In this document: positions 1-10,253 of the stretch, piece after piece
How the letters are laid out: each line of letters begins with the position of its first letter
Position numbering within the stretch: position 1 is the first letter of the stretch
Assembly (NCBI GenBank): GCA_903835235.1
Contig: CAILMF010000054.1
Coordinates: 124,001 to 188,000, forward strand
Source of the DNA: an uncultured Rhodospirillales bacterium
Lineage (GTDB): Bacteria > Pseudomonadota > Alphaproteobacteria > Acetobacterales > Acetobacteraceae
DNA: 64,000 nt
Reading direction: 5' to 3'
Position numbers and translations under genes: made by a program
The notes under the pieces: model-generated
Told to the model about the DNA's origin: nothing
Databases searched by the model: none
What the model saw: the letters and a program-made list of their open reading frames with translations, nothing else

Positions 1-2
1 TT

Positions 3-1325
3 AACCTGGACCTGGAATGGACCAGCTTCGGCCGGCTGCGGCCGCTGCATACCTCCGCCGTGATCTTCGCCTTCGGCGGCAACGCGCTGCTGTGCACCAG
101 CCTGTACGTGGTGCAGCGCACCTGCCGCGCAAGACTGTTCGGCGGCACGGACATGGGCTGGTTCCTGTTCTGGGGCTATCAGTTCTTCATCGTGATGGCC
201 GCTGTCGGCTACGTGCTGGGCGTGACCCAGGGCAAGGAATACGCCGAGCCGGAATGGTTCGTGGACCTGTTCCTGACCGTGGTCTGGGTGTTCTACCTCA
301 TCGCCTTCGGCGGCACGCTGCTGCGCCGGCTTGAGCCGCACATCTATGTGGCGAACTGGTTCTTCCTGGCGATGATCATCACCATCGCCATGCTGCACCT
401 GACCAACAATGCGGCGGTGCCGCTGGATGGTGGGGCTTCGCAAAAATCCTACATCGTCTGGTCCGGCGTGCAGGATGCCATGATCCAGTGGTGGTACGGC
501 CACAACGCGGTGGGCTTCTTCCTGACCGCGGGCTTCCTCGGCATCATGTACTACTTCATCCCGAAGCAGGCCGGGCGGCCGGTGTACAGCTACCGGCTGT
601 CCATCGTGCACTTCTGGACGCTGAGCTTCCTGTATATCTGGGCCGGCCCGCACCACCTGCACTACACCGCGCTGCCGGATTGGGCGCAGACCTTGGGCAT
701 GGTGTTCAGCATCATGCTGTGGATGCCCAGCTGGGGCGGCATGATCAACGGCCTGATGACGCTCTCGGGCGCCTGGGACAAGCTGCGGACCGACCCGGCG
801 CTGCGCTTCAGCGTGGCCGCGGTCGGCTTCTACGGCATGTCCACCTTCGAAGGCCCGGTGATGAGCATCAAGGCGGTCAACGCCCTGAGCCACTACACCG
901 ACTGGACCATCGGCCACGTGCACAGCGGTGCGCTCGGCTGGGTCGGCTTCATCACCTTCGGCGCGCTGTACTATCTGTTCCCCAAGCTGTGGAACAAGAC
1001 CGCGCTGTACAGCACCCGCCTGGTGGCCTGGCACTTCTGGGTCGCGACGCTGGGCATCGTGCTCTACATCACGGCCATGTGGGTCAGCGGCATCATGCAG
1101 GGCCTGATGTGGCGTGCCTATGACGAGCTGGGCTTCCTGCAATACAGCTTCGTCGAGACCGTCGCCGCGATGCACCCCTACTACGTCATCCGCGTGCTGG
1201 CCGGGCTGCTTTACCTGAGCGGCGCGCTGCTGATGGCCTTCAACCTGTTCATGACGGTGCGGTCCAAGGACCTGGCGGAAGCGGCACCCGCCGCTGGCCT
1301 GGTTGCCGCCCCGGCGGCCGGCTGA
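3..1325 (+). CDS. ccoN: cbb3-type cytochrome c oxidase subunit I (partial, 5' end outside window)
   Basis: Catalytic heme-copper subunit of the high-affinity cbb3 terminal oxidase, in the inner membrane. The open frame runs back to the window edge without a stop, so the first 40-60 residues are missing; the GTG at 60 is internal. The visible 440 residues keep the metal ligands: His in [10 protein letters not shown] (codon 501-503), the CuB pair in [11 protein letters not shown] (651-656) and the heme ligands in [11 protein letters not shown] (915-923). About ten hydrophobic segments are present. ccoO follows 13 bases after the stop, so this is the first visible gene of a ccoNOQPGHIS operon. 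Any FNR/FixK box would lie upstream of the window. Confidence 0.97.
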   Translation, partial: NLDLEWTSFGRLRPLHTSAVIFAFGGNALLCTSLYVVQRTCRARLFGGTDMGWFLFWGYQFFIVMAAVGYVLGVTQGKEYAEPEWFVDLFLTVVWVFYLIAFGGTLLRRLEPHIYVANWFFLAMIITIAMLHLTNNAAVPLDGGASQKSYIVWSGVQDAMIQWWYGHNAVGFFLTAGFLGIMYYFIPKQAGRPVYSYRLSIVHFWTLSFLYIWAGPHHLHYTALPDWAQTLGMVFSIMLWMPSWGGMINGLMTLSGAWDKLRTDPALRFSVAAVGFYGMSTFEGPVMSIKAVNALSHYTDWTIGHVHSGALGWVGFITFGALYYLFPKLWNKTALYSTRLVAWHFWVATLGIVLYITAMWVSGIMQGLMWRAYDELGFLQYSFVETVAAMHPYYVIRVLAGLLYLSGALLMAFNLFMTVRSKDLAEAAPAAGLVAAPAAG

Positions 1326-1338
1326 GGAGGGCCGCATC

Positions 1339-2061
1339 ATGTTCAAGCACGCGACAATCGAGAAGAACCTGGTCCTGATGGGGGTGCTCATCCTCATCAC
1401 GGTCAGCATCGGCGGCCTGGCGCAGATCGTGCCGCTGTTCGCCGTGGAAACCACCATCGAGCGGGTGCAGGGCATTCGCCCCTATACCCCGCTGGAACTG
1501 GCGGGCCGCAACATCTACGTGCGGGAGGGCTGCTACAACTGCCACAGCCAGCAGGTCCGCCCGTTCCGCGATGAGCTGGAGCGCTACGGCCACTACAGCC
1601 TGGCGGCCGAGAGCATGTACGACCACCCGTTCCAGTGGGGCAGCAAGCGCACCGGGCCGGACCTGGCGCGCGTCGGCGGCCGCTACTCGGATGACTGGCA
1701 GGTGCAGCACCTGATCAGCCCGCGCGCCGTGGTGCCGGAGAGCATCATGCCGCCCTACAGCTTCCTGAACCGGCCGTTGGACTACGCCAACATCGCCTCC
1801 CACCTGCGCACGCTGCGCGTGGTCGGCGTGCCCTACACGGATGCGATGATCGAGAATGCCCGCGCCGACCTTGAGGCGCAGGCCAAGCCGGACGAGGACG
1901 CCGCCGGCTTCAGTGGCCGCTACGCCAATGCGCGGCAGGCCAGCTTCGACGGCAACGCCGAGGTGGTGACGGAAATGGACGCGCTGGTGGCCTACCTGCA
2001 GATGCTGGGGACCCTGGTGCCGTTCCGCGACGTCACCCCCGACCAAGTCCGCCAGCAGTAG
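1339..2061 (+). CDS. ccoO: cbb3-type cytochrome c oxidase subunit II (mono-heme)
   Basis: Membrane-anchored c-type cytochrome that passes electrons to CcoN. The 240-aa product has one N-terminal transmembrane helix (about residues 10-35) and a periplasmic heme c domain with C65-Y-N-C68-H69 followed by SQQVRPF, a CcoO signature. The ATG at 1339 has a GGAGGG Shine-Dalgarno just upstream and starts the protein with [10 protein letters not shown]. An in-frame upstream start at 1303 would overlap ccoN and lacks this ribosome site. Length is normal for the family. Confidence 0.97.
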   Translation: MFKHATIEKNLVLMGVLILITVSIGGLAQIVPLFAVETTIERVQGIRPYTPLELAGRNIYVREGCYNCHSQQVRPFRDELERYGHYSLAAESMYDHPFQWGSKRTGPDLARVGGRYSDDWQVQHLISPRAVVPESIMPPYSFLNRPLDYANIASHLRTLRVVGVPYTDAMIENARADLEAQAKPDEDAAGFSGRYANARQASFDGNAEVVTEMDALVAYLQMLGTLVPFRDVTPDQVRQQ

Positions 2062-2075
2062 GGGAGGACAGCACC

Positions 2076-2252
2076 ATGGACATTCTCCACCTGCAGAACT
2101 TCCTCGCCACCCTGTGGGAGGTTTGGTTCGTCGCGCTCTTCCTCGGCCTGATGGTCATGATCTTCCGGCCCGGGAAGCGGAAATACTACCAGGAGCAAGG
2201 CCTGATCCCGCTGCGGGATGAAGCTGCTCCGCCCCGTTCCAGGAGCACCTGA
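2076..2252 (+). CDS. ccoQ: cbb3 oxidase small subunit IV
   Basis: A 58-aa protein with a single transmembrane helix (about residues 15-35, WFVALFLGLMVMIF) followed by a basic stretch RPGKRKYY, the usual CcoQ/FixQ form. It lies exactly between ccoO (14-base gap, with GGGGAGGA upstream) and ccoP (2-base gap). CcoQ stabilises the interaction of CcoP with the CcoNO core and is not catalytic. Small size makes it easy to miss. Confidence 0.93.
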   Translation: MDILHLQNFLATLWEVWFVALFLGLMVMIFRPGKRKYYQEQGLIPLRDEAAPPRSRST

Positions 2253-2254
2253 CC

Positions 2255-3121
2255 ATGTCAGCCATTGAAAAGGACGCCCTGACGGGCACCGACACCACCG
2301 GGCATGAGTGGGACGGCCTGAAGGAGCTGAACACGCCGCTGCCGAAGTGGTGGCTGTACGTGTTCTTCGCCACCATCGTCTTCGCCGCGGTGTATTGCGT
2401 GTTCTACCCGGCGCTGCCGCTGCCGGGCGCCACCGGTACCACCGGCTGGACCGCACGCGGCGCCATCGCCGGCCAGGTGGCGGAGGAACGCGCCAAGCAG
2501 GAGCCGATGCTGGCCCGGCTGCGCGCTGCCACCCCGGCGCAGATCGCCGCCGACCCGGCTTTGCGCGCCTATGCGCTGGCCGGCGGGCGTGGCGTCTTCA
2601 ACATCAACTGCGCCGGCTGCCACGGCGCCGGCGGCCAGGGCGCGGCCGGCGGCTTCCCCAGCCTGGCCGATGACGACTGGATCTGGGGCGGCAGCCTGGC
2701 CGCGATCCAGACCACCATCCAGCACGGCATCCGCAATGCCGAGGACGAGGAGGCCCGCGTCAGCATGATGCCGCGCTTCCTGGCCGATGGCGTGCTGACC
2801 GCGGCGCAGGTCAACGACGTGGCCGAGCACGTTCTGTCGCTGGGCAACCGGGCGACGGATGCGGCGGCGGCCGGCCGTGGCGCCGCGCTCTATGCCGAGA
2901 ACTGCGTCGCCTGCCATGGCGAGGCCGGCCAGGGCAACCGGGAGCTGGGCGCGCCCCGGCTGACCGACCAGGTCTGGCTCTACGGCGGCGACAAGGCCAG
3001 CGTGGTCCGCAGCATCTCCTACGCCCGCGGCGGCGTGATGCCGCCCTGGGGCGGGCGGCTGGACCCGGCGATGGTCAACATGCTGACCGTCTATGTCCAC
3101 GCGCTCGGCGGCGGGGAGTGA
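2255..3121 (+). CDS. ccoP: cbb3-type cytochrome c oxidase subunit III (di-heme)
   Basis: Electron-entry subunit of the oxidase. The 288-aa product has a cytosolic N-terminus, one helix around residues 31-52 (KWWLYVFFATIVF), then two cytochrome c domains with C119-A-G-C122-H123 and C217-V-A-C220-H221. The Met ligand of the second heme is probably in VMPPWGGRL near the C-terminus. The start is 2 bases after the ccoQ stop, which implies translational coupling. Confidence 0.97.
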   Translation: MSAIEKDALTGTDTTGHEWDGLKELNTPLPKWWLYVFFATIVFAAVYCVFYPALPLPGATGTTGWTARGAIAGQVAEERAKQEPMLARLRAATPAQIAADPALRAYALAGGRGVFNINCAGCHGAGGQGAAGGFPSLADDDWIWGGSLAAIQTTIQHGIRNAEDEEARVSMMPRFLADGVLTAAQVNDVAEHVLSLGNRATDAAAAGRGAALYAENCVACHGEAGQGNRELGAPRLTDQVWLYGGDKASVVRSISYARGGVMPPWGGRLDPAMVNMLTVYVHALGGGE

Positions 3122-3131
3122 GGTCAGCCCC

Positions 3132-4625
3132 ATGAGCAAGGTCGAGGCGAAGGACAAGGTGAAGCCGGCGCCGCCGGAAGCCAGTTCGCTCTATGCCGAA
3201 CATCGCAAGGTCTATCCCAAGGCGGTGGCTGGCACCGTCCGGCGGGCCAAGTGGCTGATCCTGTGCCTTTGCCTCGGCCTGTACTACCTGGTGCCGTGGC
3301 TGCGCTGGGACCGCGGGCCGGGTGCGCCCGACCAGGCGGTGCTGGTGGATATGCACAACGCCAGGCTCTACTTCTTCTTCATCGAGATCTGGCCGCAGGA
3401 GGTCTACTACCTGACCGGCCTGCTGATCCTGGGCGCCATCGGGCTGTTCATGGCGACCAGCCTGTTCGGCCGGGTATGGTGCGGCTTCACCTGCCCGCAG
3501 ACGGTCTGGACCGACCTGTTCATGCTGGTGGAACGCTGGATCCAGGGCGACCGCAATGCGCGGATGAAGCTGGACCAGCAGCCGATGAGCGCTGGCAAAT
3601 TCGCCAAGAAGGCCGCCACCCATGCGGTGTGGCTGCTGATTGCGGCGGCCACCGGCGGCGCCTGGGTGATGTACTTCCAGGATGCGCCGACCCTGGTGCG
3701 GGAGATGTTCACCGGCCAGTCCAGCACCGGCACCTACTTCTTCTTCGGCCTGTTCACTGCCACCACCTATGTCTTCGCCGGTTGGGCGCGGGAACAGCTG
3801 TGCATCTACATGTGCCCCTGGCCTCGCTTCCAGGCCGCCATGCTGGACGAGAACAGCCTGGTGGTGGCCTATCGCGACTGGCGCGGCGAACCTCGTGGTA
3901 AGGCCAAGGCCGCGGGCATCGGCGACTGCGTGGACTGCGCCGCCTGCGTGAATGTCTGCCCGACCGGGGTGGACATCCGCGAGGGCATCCAGATGGCCTG
4001 CATCGGCTGCGGCCTGTGCATCGACGCCTGCGACGACATCATGGGCCGGCTGGACCGCCCGAAGGGGCTGATCGGCTTCGAGACCTGGACCAACCTGGAC
4101 GCCAGCACCAAGGCGGCGGCGCCATTGCCGCCGGGGCCGGAGCGCCAGCAGGCCGGCATGGCGGCGCGCCGGGTACCGCGCTTCATCCGCGCCCGCACGC
4201 TGGTCTACCTGGCCGTGCTGGCGACCGTGGGCGGCGTGATGCTGGGCAGCTACGTCATGCGCACCACGCTGACCCTGGCGGTCATCCGTGAACGCGCGCC
4301 CCTGTTCGTGCGGCTTTCGGATGGCGGGGTGCGCAACGCCTATGTGCTGAAGCTGGCCAACAAGCTGCGCGACGAAGCGCAATACGCCGTGCTGCTGGAA
4401 GGCCCGCGCGGCCTCAGCATTACGGTGCAGGATGCGCCGAAGGACGCGCAGGGTCATCCGCTGATCGGCTCGCGTGCCGATGGCATCACCCAGTGGCGCG
4501 CCCTGGTGACGGCTGCGCCGGGGCTGCACCTGGACGAATCCGTTGGCGTGCATTTCCGCCTGCTGGATGCCGAGGGCCATGTGGTCACCTCCACCGGCAG
4601 CGTCTTCCTGGGGCCGAAGCCATGA
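3132..4625 (+). CDS. ccoG: cbb3 oxidase assembly polyferredoxin CcoG (FixG/RdxA)
   Basis: Membrane-bound iron-sulfur protein needed for cbb3 assembly; in other bacteria it acts as a cupric reductase supplying Cu(I). The 497-aa protein has transmembrane helices near residues 40-55, 93-112, 160-180 and 360-385, a CGFTCPQTVW motif (C117, C121), CIYMCPWPR, and two [4Fe-4S] sets at C266/C269/C272/C276 and C290/C293/C296/C300. A C-terminal Ig-like periplasmic domain follows. Start chosen at ATG 3132, 10 bases after ccoP. Its stop overlaps the ccoH start by 4 bases. Confidence 0.96.
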   Translation: MSKVEAKDKVKPAPPEASSLYAEHRKVYPKAVAGTVRRAKWLILCLCLGLYYLVPWLRWDRGPGAPDQAVLVDMHNARLYFFFIEIWPQEVYYLTGLLILGAIGLFMATSLFGRVWCGFTCPQTVWTDLFMLVERWIQGDRNARMKLDQQPMSAGKFAKKAATHAVWLLIAAATGGAWVMYFQDAPTLVREMFTGQSSTGTYFFFGLFTATTYVFAGWAREQLCIYMCPWPRFQAAMLDENSLVVAYRDWRGEPRGKAKAAGIGDCVDCAACVNVCPTGVDIREGIQMACIGCGLCIDACDDIMGRLDRPKGLIGFETWTNLDASTKAAAPLPPGPERQQAGMAARRVPRFIRARTLVYLAVLATVGGVMLGSYVMRTTLTLAVIRERAPLFVRLSDGGVRNAYVLKLANKLRDEAQYAVLLEGPRGLSITVQDAPKDAQGHPLIGSRADGITQWRALVTAAPGLHLDESVGVHFRLLDAEGHVVTSTGSVFLGPKP

Positions 4626-5082
4626 GCACGACGATTCCCGAGCACGACCCGCGGCGCAGCCGTTGGATTCCCTGGACCTTCGTCGGCGGCATGCTGCTGG
4701 TGCTGGTGGTGAACGTAGGCATGGTCGCCGCCGCCCTCACCACCTTCACCGGCGTCACCACCGGCCGCGCCTACGACAAGGGCCGCGCCTACAACCACGT
4801 GCTGGAGGAAGCCGCGCGGCAGGATGCGCTGGGCTGGCGCGCCACCGTGGCGGTGGAGGCGCGGACGCTGCGCCTGGCGGTGCTGGACCGCGCCGGCCTG
4901 CCGGTGGCCGGCCGGGTCCAGGGCGTGCTGCACCGGCCGATGGATGGGCTTGAACTGCCGCTGACGCTGTTGGCCGGCACCGCCGACCTGGCGGCCGCGC
5001 AGCCCGGCCTGTGGGAAGCGCGCCTGACGCTGACCGACGCCGAGGGGCATCGGCTGGATATCCGCCAGCGGGTGGTGCTGCG

Positions 5083-5086
<4 letters not shown>
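4622..5086 (+). CDS. ccoH: cbb3 oxidase assembly protein CcoH (FixH)
   Basis: A 154-aa membrane-anchored accessory protein of the FixH family, with one N-terminal helix (residues about 15-38) and a periplasmic beta-rich domain containing the family-type GRAYDKGRAYN segment near residue 47 and a C-terminal DIRQRVVLR. The ATG overlaps the ccoG stop (ATGA, 4622-4625) and its own TGA overlaps the GTG of ccoI. This coupling fits the conserved ccoGHIS maturation order. Confidence 0.93.
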
Positions 5087-7421
<2,335 letters not shown>

Positions 7422-7434
<13 letters not shown>

Positions 7435-7586
7435 TCCTGCTGATGCCGGTGGCCATGCTGATGGGCTTCATCGCCCTGTGTGGCTTTCTCTGGGCCTTGC
7501 GGTCCGGCCAGTATGAAGACCTGGACGGTGCCGCGAACCGCATTCTGTTTGACGACCTGCCGACCAAGAAGGAGCCCAAGCCATGA
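7422..7586 (+). CDS. ccoS: cbb3-type oxidase maturation protein CcoS
   Basis: A 54-aa single-helix protein starting MDSLILLMPVAMLMGF, with the CcoS-type segment WALRSGQYEDLDGAANRIL immediately after the helix. CcoS is needed to load heme and copper into CcoN. It overlaps the end of ccoI by 13 bases, and its stop overlaps the following ATG by 4 bases (7583-7586). Confidence 0.93.
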
Positions 7587-7762
7587 GCGCGACCAAGTTT
7601 TTCTTCATTGCCCTGTATGCCGTGATGGCGCTGGTGGGGCTCTTCGCCGCCGCGGCGGCGAAGGACTACCTGCAGTTCTTCGGCTTCGCGCTGTTCCTGT
7701 TCGGCGTGGGGTCCGCCTATGCCACGGTGAAGCGGCACTTCGACGAAGCCCACGCGCACTGA
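7583..7762 (+). CDS. Small membrane protein at the end of the cbb3 operon, function unknown
   Basis: A 59-aa frame that starts inside the ccoS stop (ATGA), so it is translationally coupled to the cbb3 genes. It has two predicted hydrophobic segments (about residues 5-24 and 30-47) and a His-rich polar tail (KRHFDEAHAH). Its stop codon sits inside a 35-base hairpin. I do not recognise the family; it is not CcoQ or CcoS, which are already present. The location and the C-terminal histidines make a role in oxidase assembly or metal handling possible, but this is inference only. Confidence 0.75.
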   Translation: MSATKFFFIALYAVMALVGLFAAAAAKDYLQFFGFALFLFGVGSAYATVKRHFDEAHAH

Positions 7763-7797
7763 TACCAGCGGTCAACTTCGTTGGCCGTTGGTATCCG
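7761..7797 (+). terminator. Hairpin terminator of the cco operon, overlapping the last stop codon
   Basis: The arms are 7761-7776 and 7780-7795 (GATACCAGCGGTCAAC against GTTGGCCGTTGGTATC), 16 bases each with two G-T type mismatches and a 3-base loop, followed by CCGCCTTTTG. The left arm begins in the stop codon of the small membrane protein gene. It is placed to end the operon. Confidence 0.6.
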
Positions 7798-7824
7798 CCT
7801 TTTGTTGGCCCTCAGACGCCGGGC

Positions 7825-7882
7825 GGAAGCCTCCGGCTTCCTGGGCTTACGGCGCCTCGGCACGAGTCAACGCCTCGTGCCG
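7825..7882. repeat. Two further short inverted repeats
   Basis: GGAAGCC-TCC-GGCTTCC (7825-7841) and CGGCACGAG / CTCGTGCCG (7858-7866 and 7874-7882, 7-base loop) lie between the convergent cco operon and the SDR gene. The second may terminate the minus-strand SDR gene, whose stop is at 7896. Confidence 0.4.
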
Positions 7883-7895
7883 TTGACATGCAGCG

Positions 7896-8660
7896 TCAGC
7901 GCCCCCCGGCCACGTCCAGCGTGACGCCGGTGATGTAGCTGCTCTCGTCGCTGGCCAGGAAGCAGACGGCGTCGGCGATCTCATGCGCCTCGCCGAGCCG
8001 CACCATAGGCACCATGCGGCTGGGCGGATGCACCAGGCGGGTTTCCTGGTCGGCGAACATCGGCCGGTTCTTGTCGGTGGCGATGGGGCCGGGCGCCACC
8101 GCATTGGTGCGGATGCCGTAGGGCGAAAGCTCCCAGGTCAGGTCACGAATAAAACCGTGGATGCCGGCCTTGCAGGTGGAATAGGCCGCGGCGCCCTTGT
8201 CCTCGGCGCTCCACGGCGTGCCTTCCTTGGCGCCGGAGGACAGGCAGATGATGTTGCCGGACTTTCGCGCCATCATGCCCGGCAGCACGGCGCGGGTGCA
8301 CAGGAAGGTGCTGCGCAGGTTCAGGCGGATGGTGAAGTCCCAGGCCTCCGCCGTCATCTCCCAGATCTTCATGTTGCGGCTGCCGCCGACATTGTTCACC
8401 AGCACGTCCACATGCGGGTAGTGCGCGTGGATCTTGCCGAACAGGTCCGCCACGGTGGCTTCGTCGGTCACGTCGCCGGCCCAGGCCACGGCCTGGCCGC
8501 CGTTGGCCCGCACCATGGCGGCGGTTTCCTCCACGCCGGCGGCCTGCATGTCCAGCAGCGCCAGGCGGGCGCCCTCGCTGGCCAGCTTCAGGCTGATGGC
8601 GCGGCCAAGGCCCTGCGCCGCGCCGGTGACGATAGCGATCCTGTCCTGCAAACGAGCCAT
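7896..8660 (-). CDS. SDR-family oxidoreductase
   Basis: A 254-aa short-chain dehydrogenase with the NAD(P) motif TGAAQGLG (residues 12-19), NNVGG at 89-93, Ser141/Ser142 and the catalytic Y160-S-T-C-K164. The C-terminal SYITGVTLDVAGG is the usual SDR ending. Start ATG 8660 is preceded by GGAGGGACCGAG. Substrate unknown. It stands alone, divergent from a flavin monooxygenase gene 110 bases away, and the two could share a regulatory region. Confidence 0.9.
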   Translation of the reverse strand: MARLQDRIAIVTGAAQGLGRAISLKLASEGARLALLDMQAAGVEETAAMVRANGGQAVAWAGDVTDEATVADLFGKIHAHYPHVDVLVNNVGGSRNMKIWEMTAEAWDFTIRLNLRSTFLCTRAVLPGMMARKSGNIICLSSGAKEGTPWSAEDKGAAAYSTCKAGIHGFIRDLTWELSPYGIRTNAVAPGPIATDKNRPMFADQETRLVHPPSRMVPMVRLGEAHEIADAVCFLASDESSYITGVTLDVAGGR

Positions 8661-8758
8661 CTCGGTCCCTCCGTGGTTGAGGGAGGGATGCTGCAACCGA
8701 ACGCGACTGCTGTCACGCCGGCCTGCCAGGGGTTGGCGCCCATGGCGGGGATATGGGC

Positions 8759-8770
8759 TAGGCTGGCGCC
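8759..8770 (+). promoter_or_regulatory. TAGGCT promoter-like element next to the monooxygenase start
   Basis: TAGGCT at 8759-8764 resembles a -10 box and lies six bases before the ATG at 8771; no Shine-Dalgarno sequence is visible. Similar CTAGGCTGG or CTAGCCTGG sequences precede the genes starting at 10254 and 15877. A -35 box is not clear. Confidence 0.35.
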
Positions 8771-10099
8771 ATGCCGCGAGAAATCCGCCTGAACGCCTTC
8801 GACATGGCCTGCGTCGGCCATATCCAGCACGGAATGTGGACGCATCCGCGCGACCATTCCGCCGAGTACAAACGCCTGGGCTACTGGACCAGCCTGGCCC
8901 GCACGCTGGAACGCGGCCTGTTCGACGGGCTGTTCCTGGCCGATGTGCTGGGCGTCTACGACGTGTTCGGAGCGAACGCCGACGCCGCGCTGCGCCAGGC
9001 GGTGCAGGTGCCGCTGCTGGACCCCATGCTGCTGGTGCCCGCCATGGCGGCGGTGACGGAACATCTTGGCTTCGGCGTGACCTGCAACCTCAGCTACGAG
9101 ACGCCGGCGCTGTTCGCCCGCCGCATGTCAACGCTGGACCACCTGACGGATGGGCGCGTCGGTTGGAACATTGTGACCGGCTACCTCGACAGCGCCGCCC
9201 GCGCCATGGGCCAGGCCCGGCAGGTGGCGCATGACGACCGATACGACGCCGCCGAGCCCTTCATGGACAAGGTCTATGCGCTGTGGGAGGCAAGCTGGGC
9301 CGATGACGCGGTGCGGCGCGACCGCGCGGCTGGCGTGTTCACCGACCCCGCCCGTGTGCGGGAAATCCAGGCTGCCGGCATCAGCGCGATCCACCTGTGC
9401 GAGCCTTCGCCGCAGCGGACCCCGGTGCTGTACCAGGCCGGCGCCTCGCCGCGCGGCCGGGCCTTTGCCGCGCGCCATGCCGAATGCGTGTTCGTGAACG
9501 GCGGCCGGAAAGAGGATGTGGCCCGGCTGGTGGCTGACCTGCGCGCCCGCGCCGCGCCGCGCCCGATCCAGGTCTTCGTCGGCGCCACGGTGGTGCTGGG
9601 GCGCACGCCGAGGGAAGCCCGCGACCTGCTGGAGGACTACCGCCGCCACGCCAGCGTGGAGGGCGCCATGGCCCATGCCAGCGCCTCGCTGGGCGTCGAC
9701 TTCGCCCGCTTCGCGCTGGATGAGCCGATCGGCGTGGAGCGCAGCGACGCCATCGCCAGCAACGTGGACTCGATGCGCCGGCAATTCGGTGCCGACTGGA
9801 CCAGGCGCCGCATGGAGGAGAGTTTCATCCTCGGCAGTCGCCAGCGCCCCATTGTCGGCGACGCGGCCCAGGTGGCGGACGAGCTGGCCGCCTGGGTGGC
9901 GGAGGCGGATGTGGACGGCTTCAACCTCAGCCGTACCGTCATGCCGGAATGCCTGGACAGCGTGGTGGAGCTGCTGGTGCCGGAGTTGCAGCGTCGCGGC
10001 CTGTACAAGCGGGGCTACGCGGCCGGCAGCTATCGCCACAAGTTGTTCGGCGCCGGGGATAGGCTGGTGCCGCCGCACCCTGCCGCGCTGCGGCGGTAG
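8771..10099 (+). CDS. NtaA/SnaA/DszA-family FMN-dependent monooxygenase
   Basis: A 442-aa protein of the bacterial luciferase-like superfamily, NtaA/SnaA/DszA branch: FGVTCNLSYETPALFARRMSTLDHLT, then RVGWNIVTGYLDSAARAMG, then YQAGASPRGRAFAARHAECVF. These enzymes use FMNH2 and O2 to oxidise C-N or C-S bonds in organic substrates and need a separate flavin reductase, which is not nearby. The start follows a TAGGCT element by only six bases, so the message may be leaderless. Confidence 0.9.
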   Translation: MPREIRLNAFDMACVGHIQHGMWTHPRDHSAEYKRLGYWTSLARTLERGLFDGLFLADVLGVYDVFGANADAALRQAVQVPLLDPMLLVPAMAAVTEHLGFGVTCNLSYETPALFARRMSTLDHLTDGRVGWNIVTGYLDSAARAMGQARQVAHDDRYDAAEPFMDKVYALWEASWADDAVRRDRAAGVFTDPARVREIQAAGISAIHLCEPSPQRTPVLYQAGASPRGRAFAARHAECVFVNGGRKEDVARLVADLRARAAPRPIQVFVGATVVLGRTPREARDLLEDYRRHASVEGAMAHASASLGVDFARFALDEPIGVERSDAIASNVDSMRRQFGADWTRRRMEESFILGSRQRPIVGDAAQVADELAAWVAEADVDGFNLSRTVMPECLDSVVELLVPELQRRGLYKRGYAAGSYRHKLFGAGDRLVPPHPAALRR

Positions 10100-10253
10100 C
10101 GCGAAGGGAACTTCCGTTCTTTCGGCACTGCACCATGGCATCAGGGGAAAACCCGCCCGCGGCACCGGCCCATCCTCCTGCCGGCCAACCAGGCCATGGG
10201 GCGTTCCCGGCCCTCCCACAATGTTCTAGCCTGGGGCACGAGGGAGAACATCC

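Noticed and set aside
60-1325. GTG at 60 as the start of ccoN
   Set aside because: The frame is open to the window edge and the upstream codons encode the conserved first-helix region, so the gene is truncated by the window.
10100-10253. Gap before the indolepyruvate oxidoreductase gene
   Set aside because: Short frames here have no start signal; only the TAGCCT-like element is worth noting.
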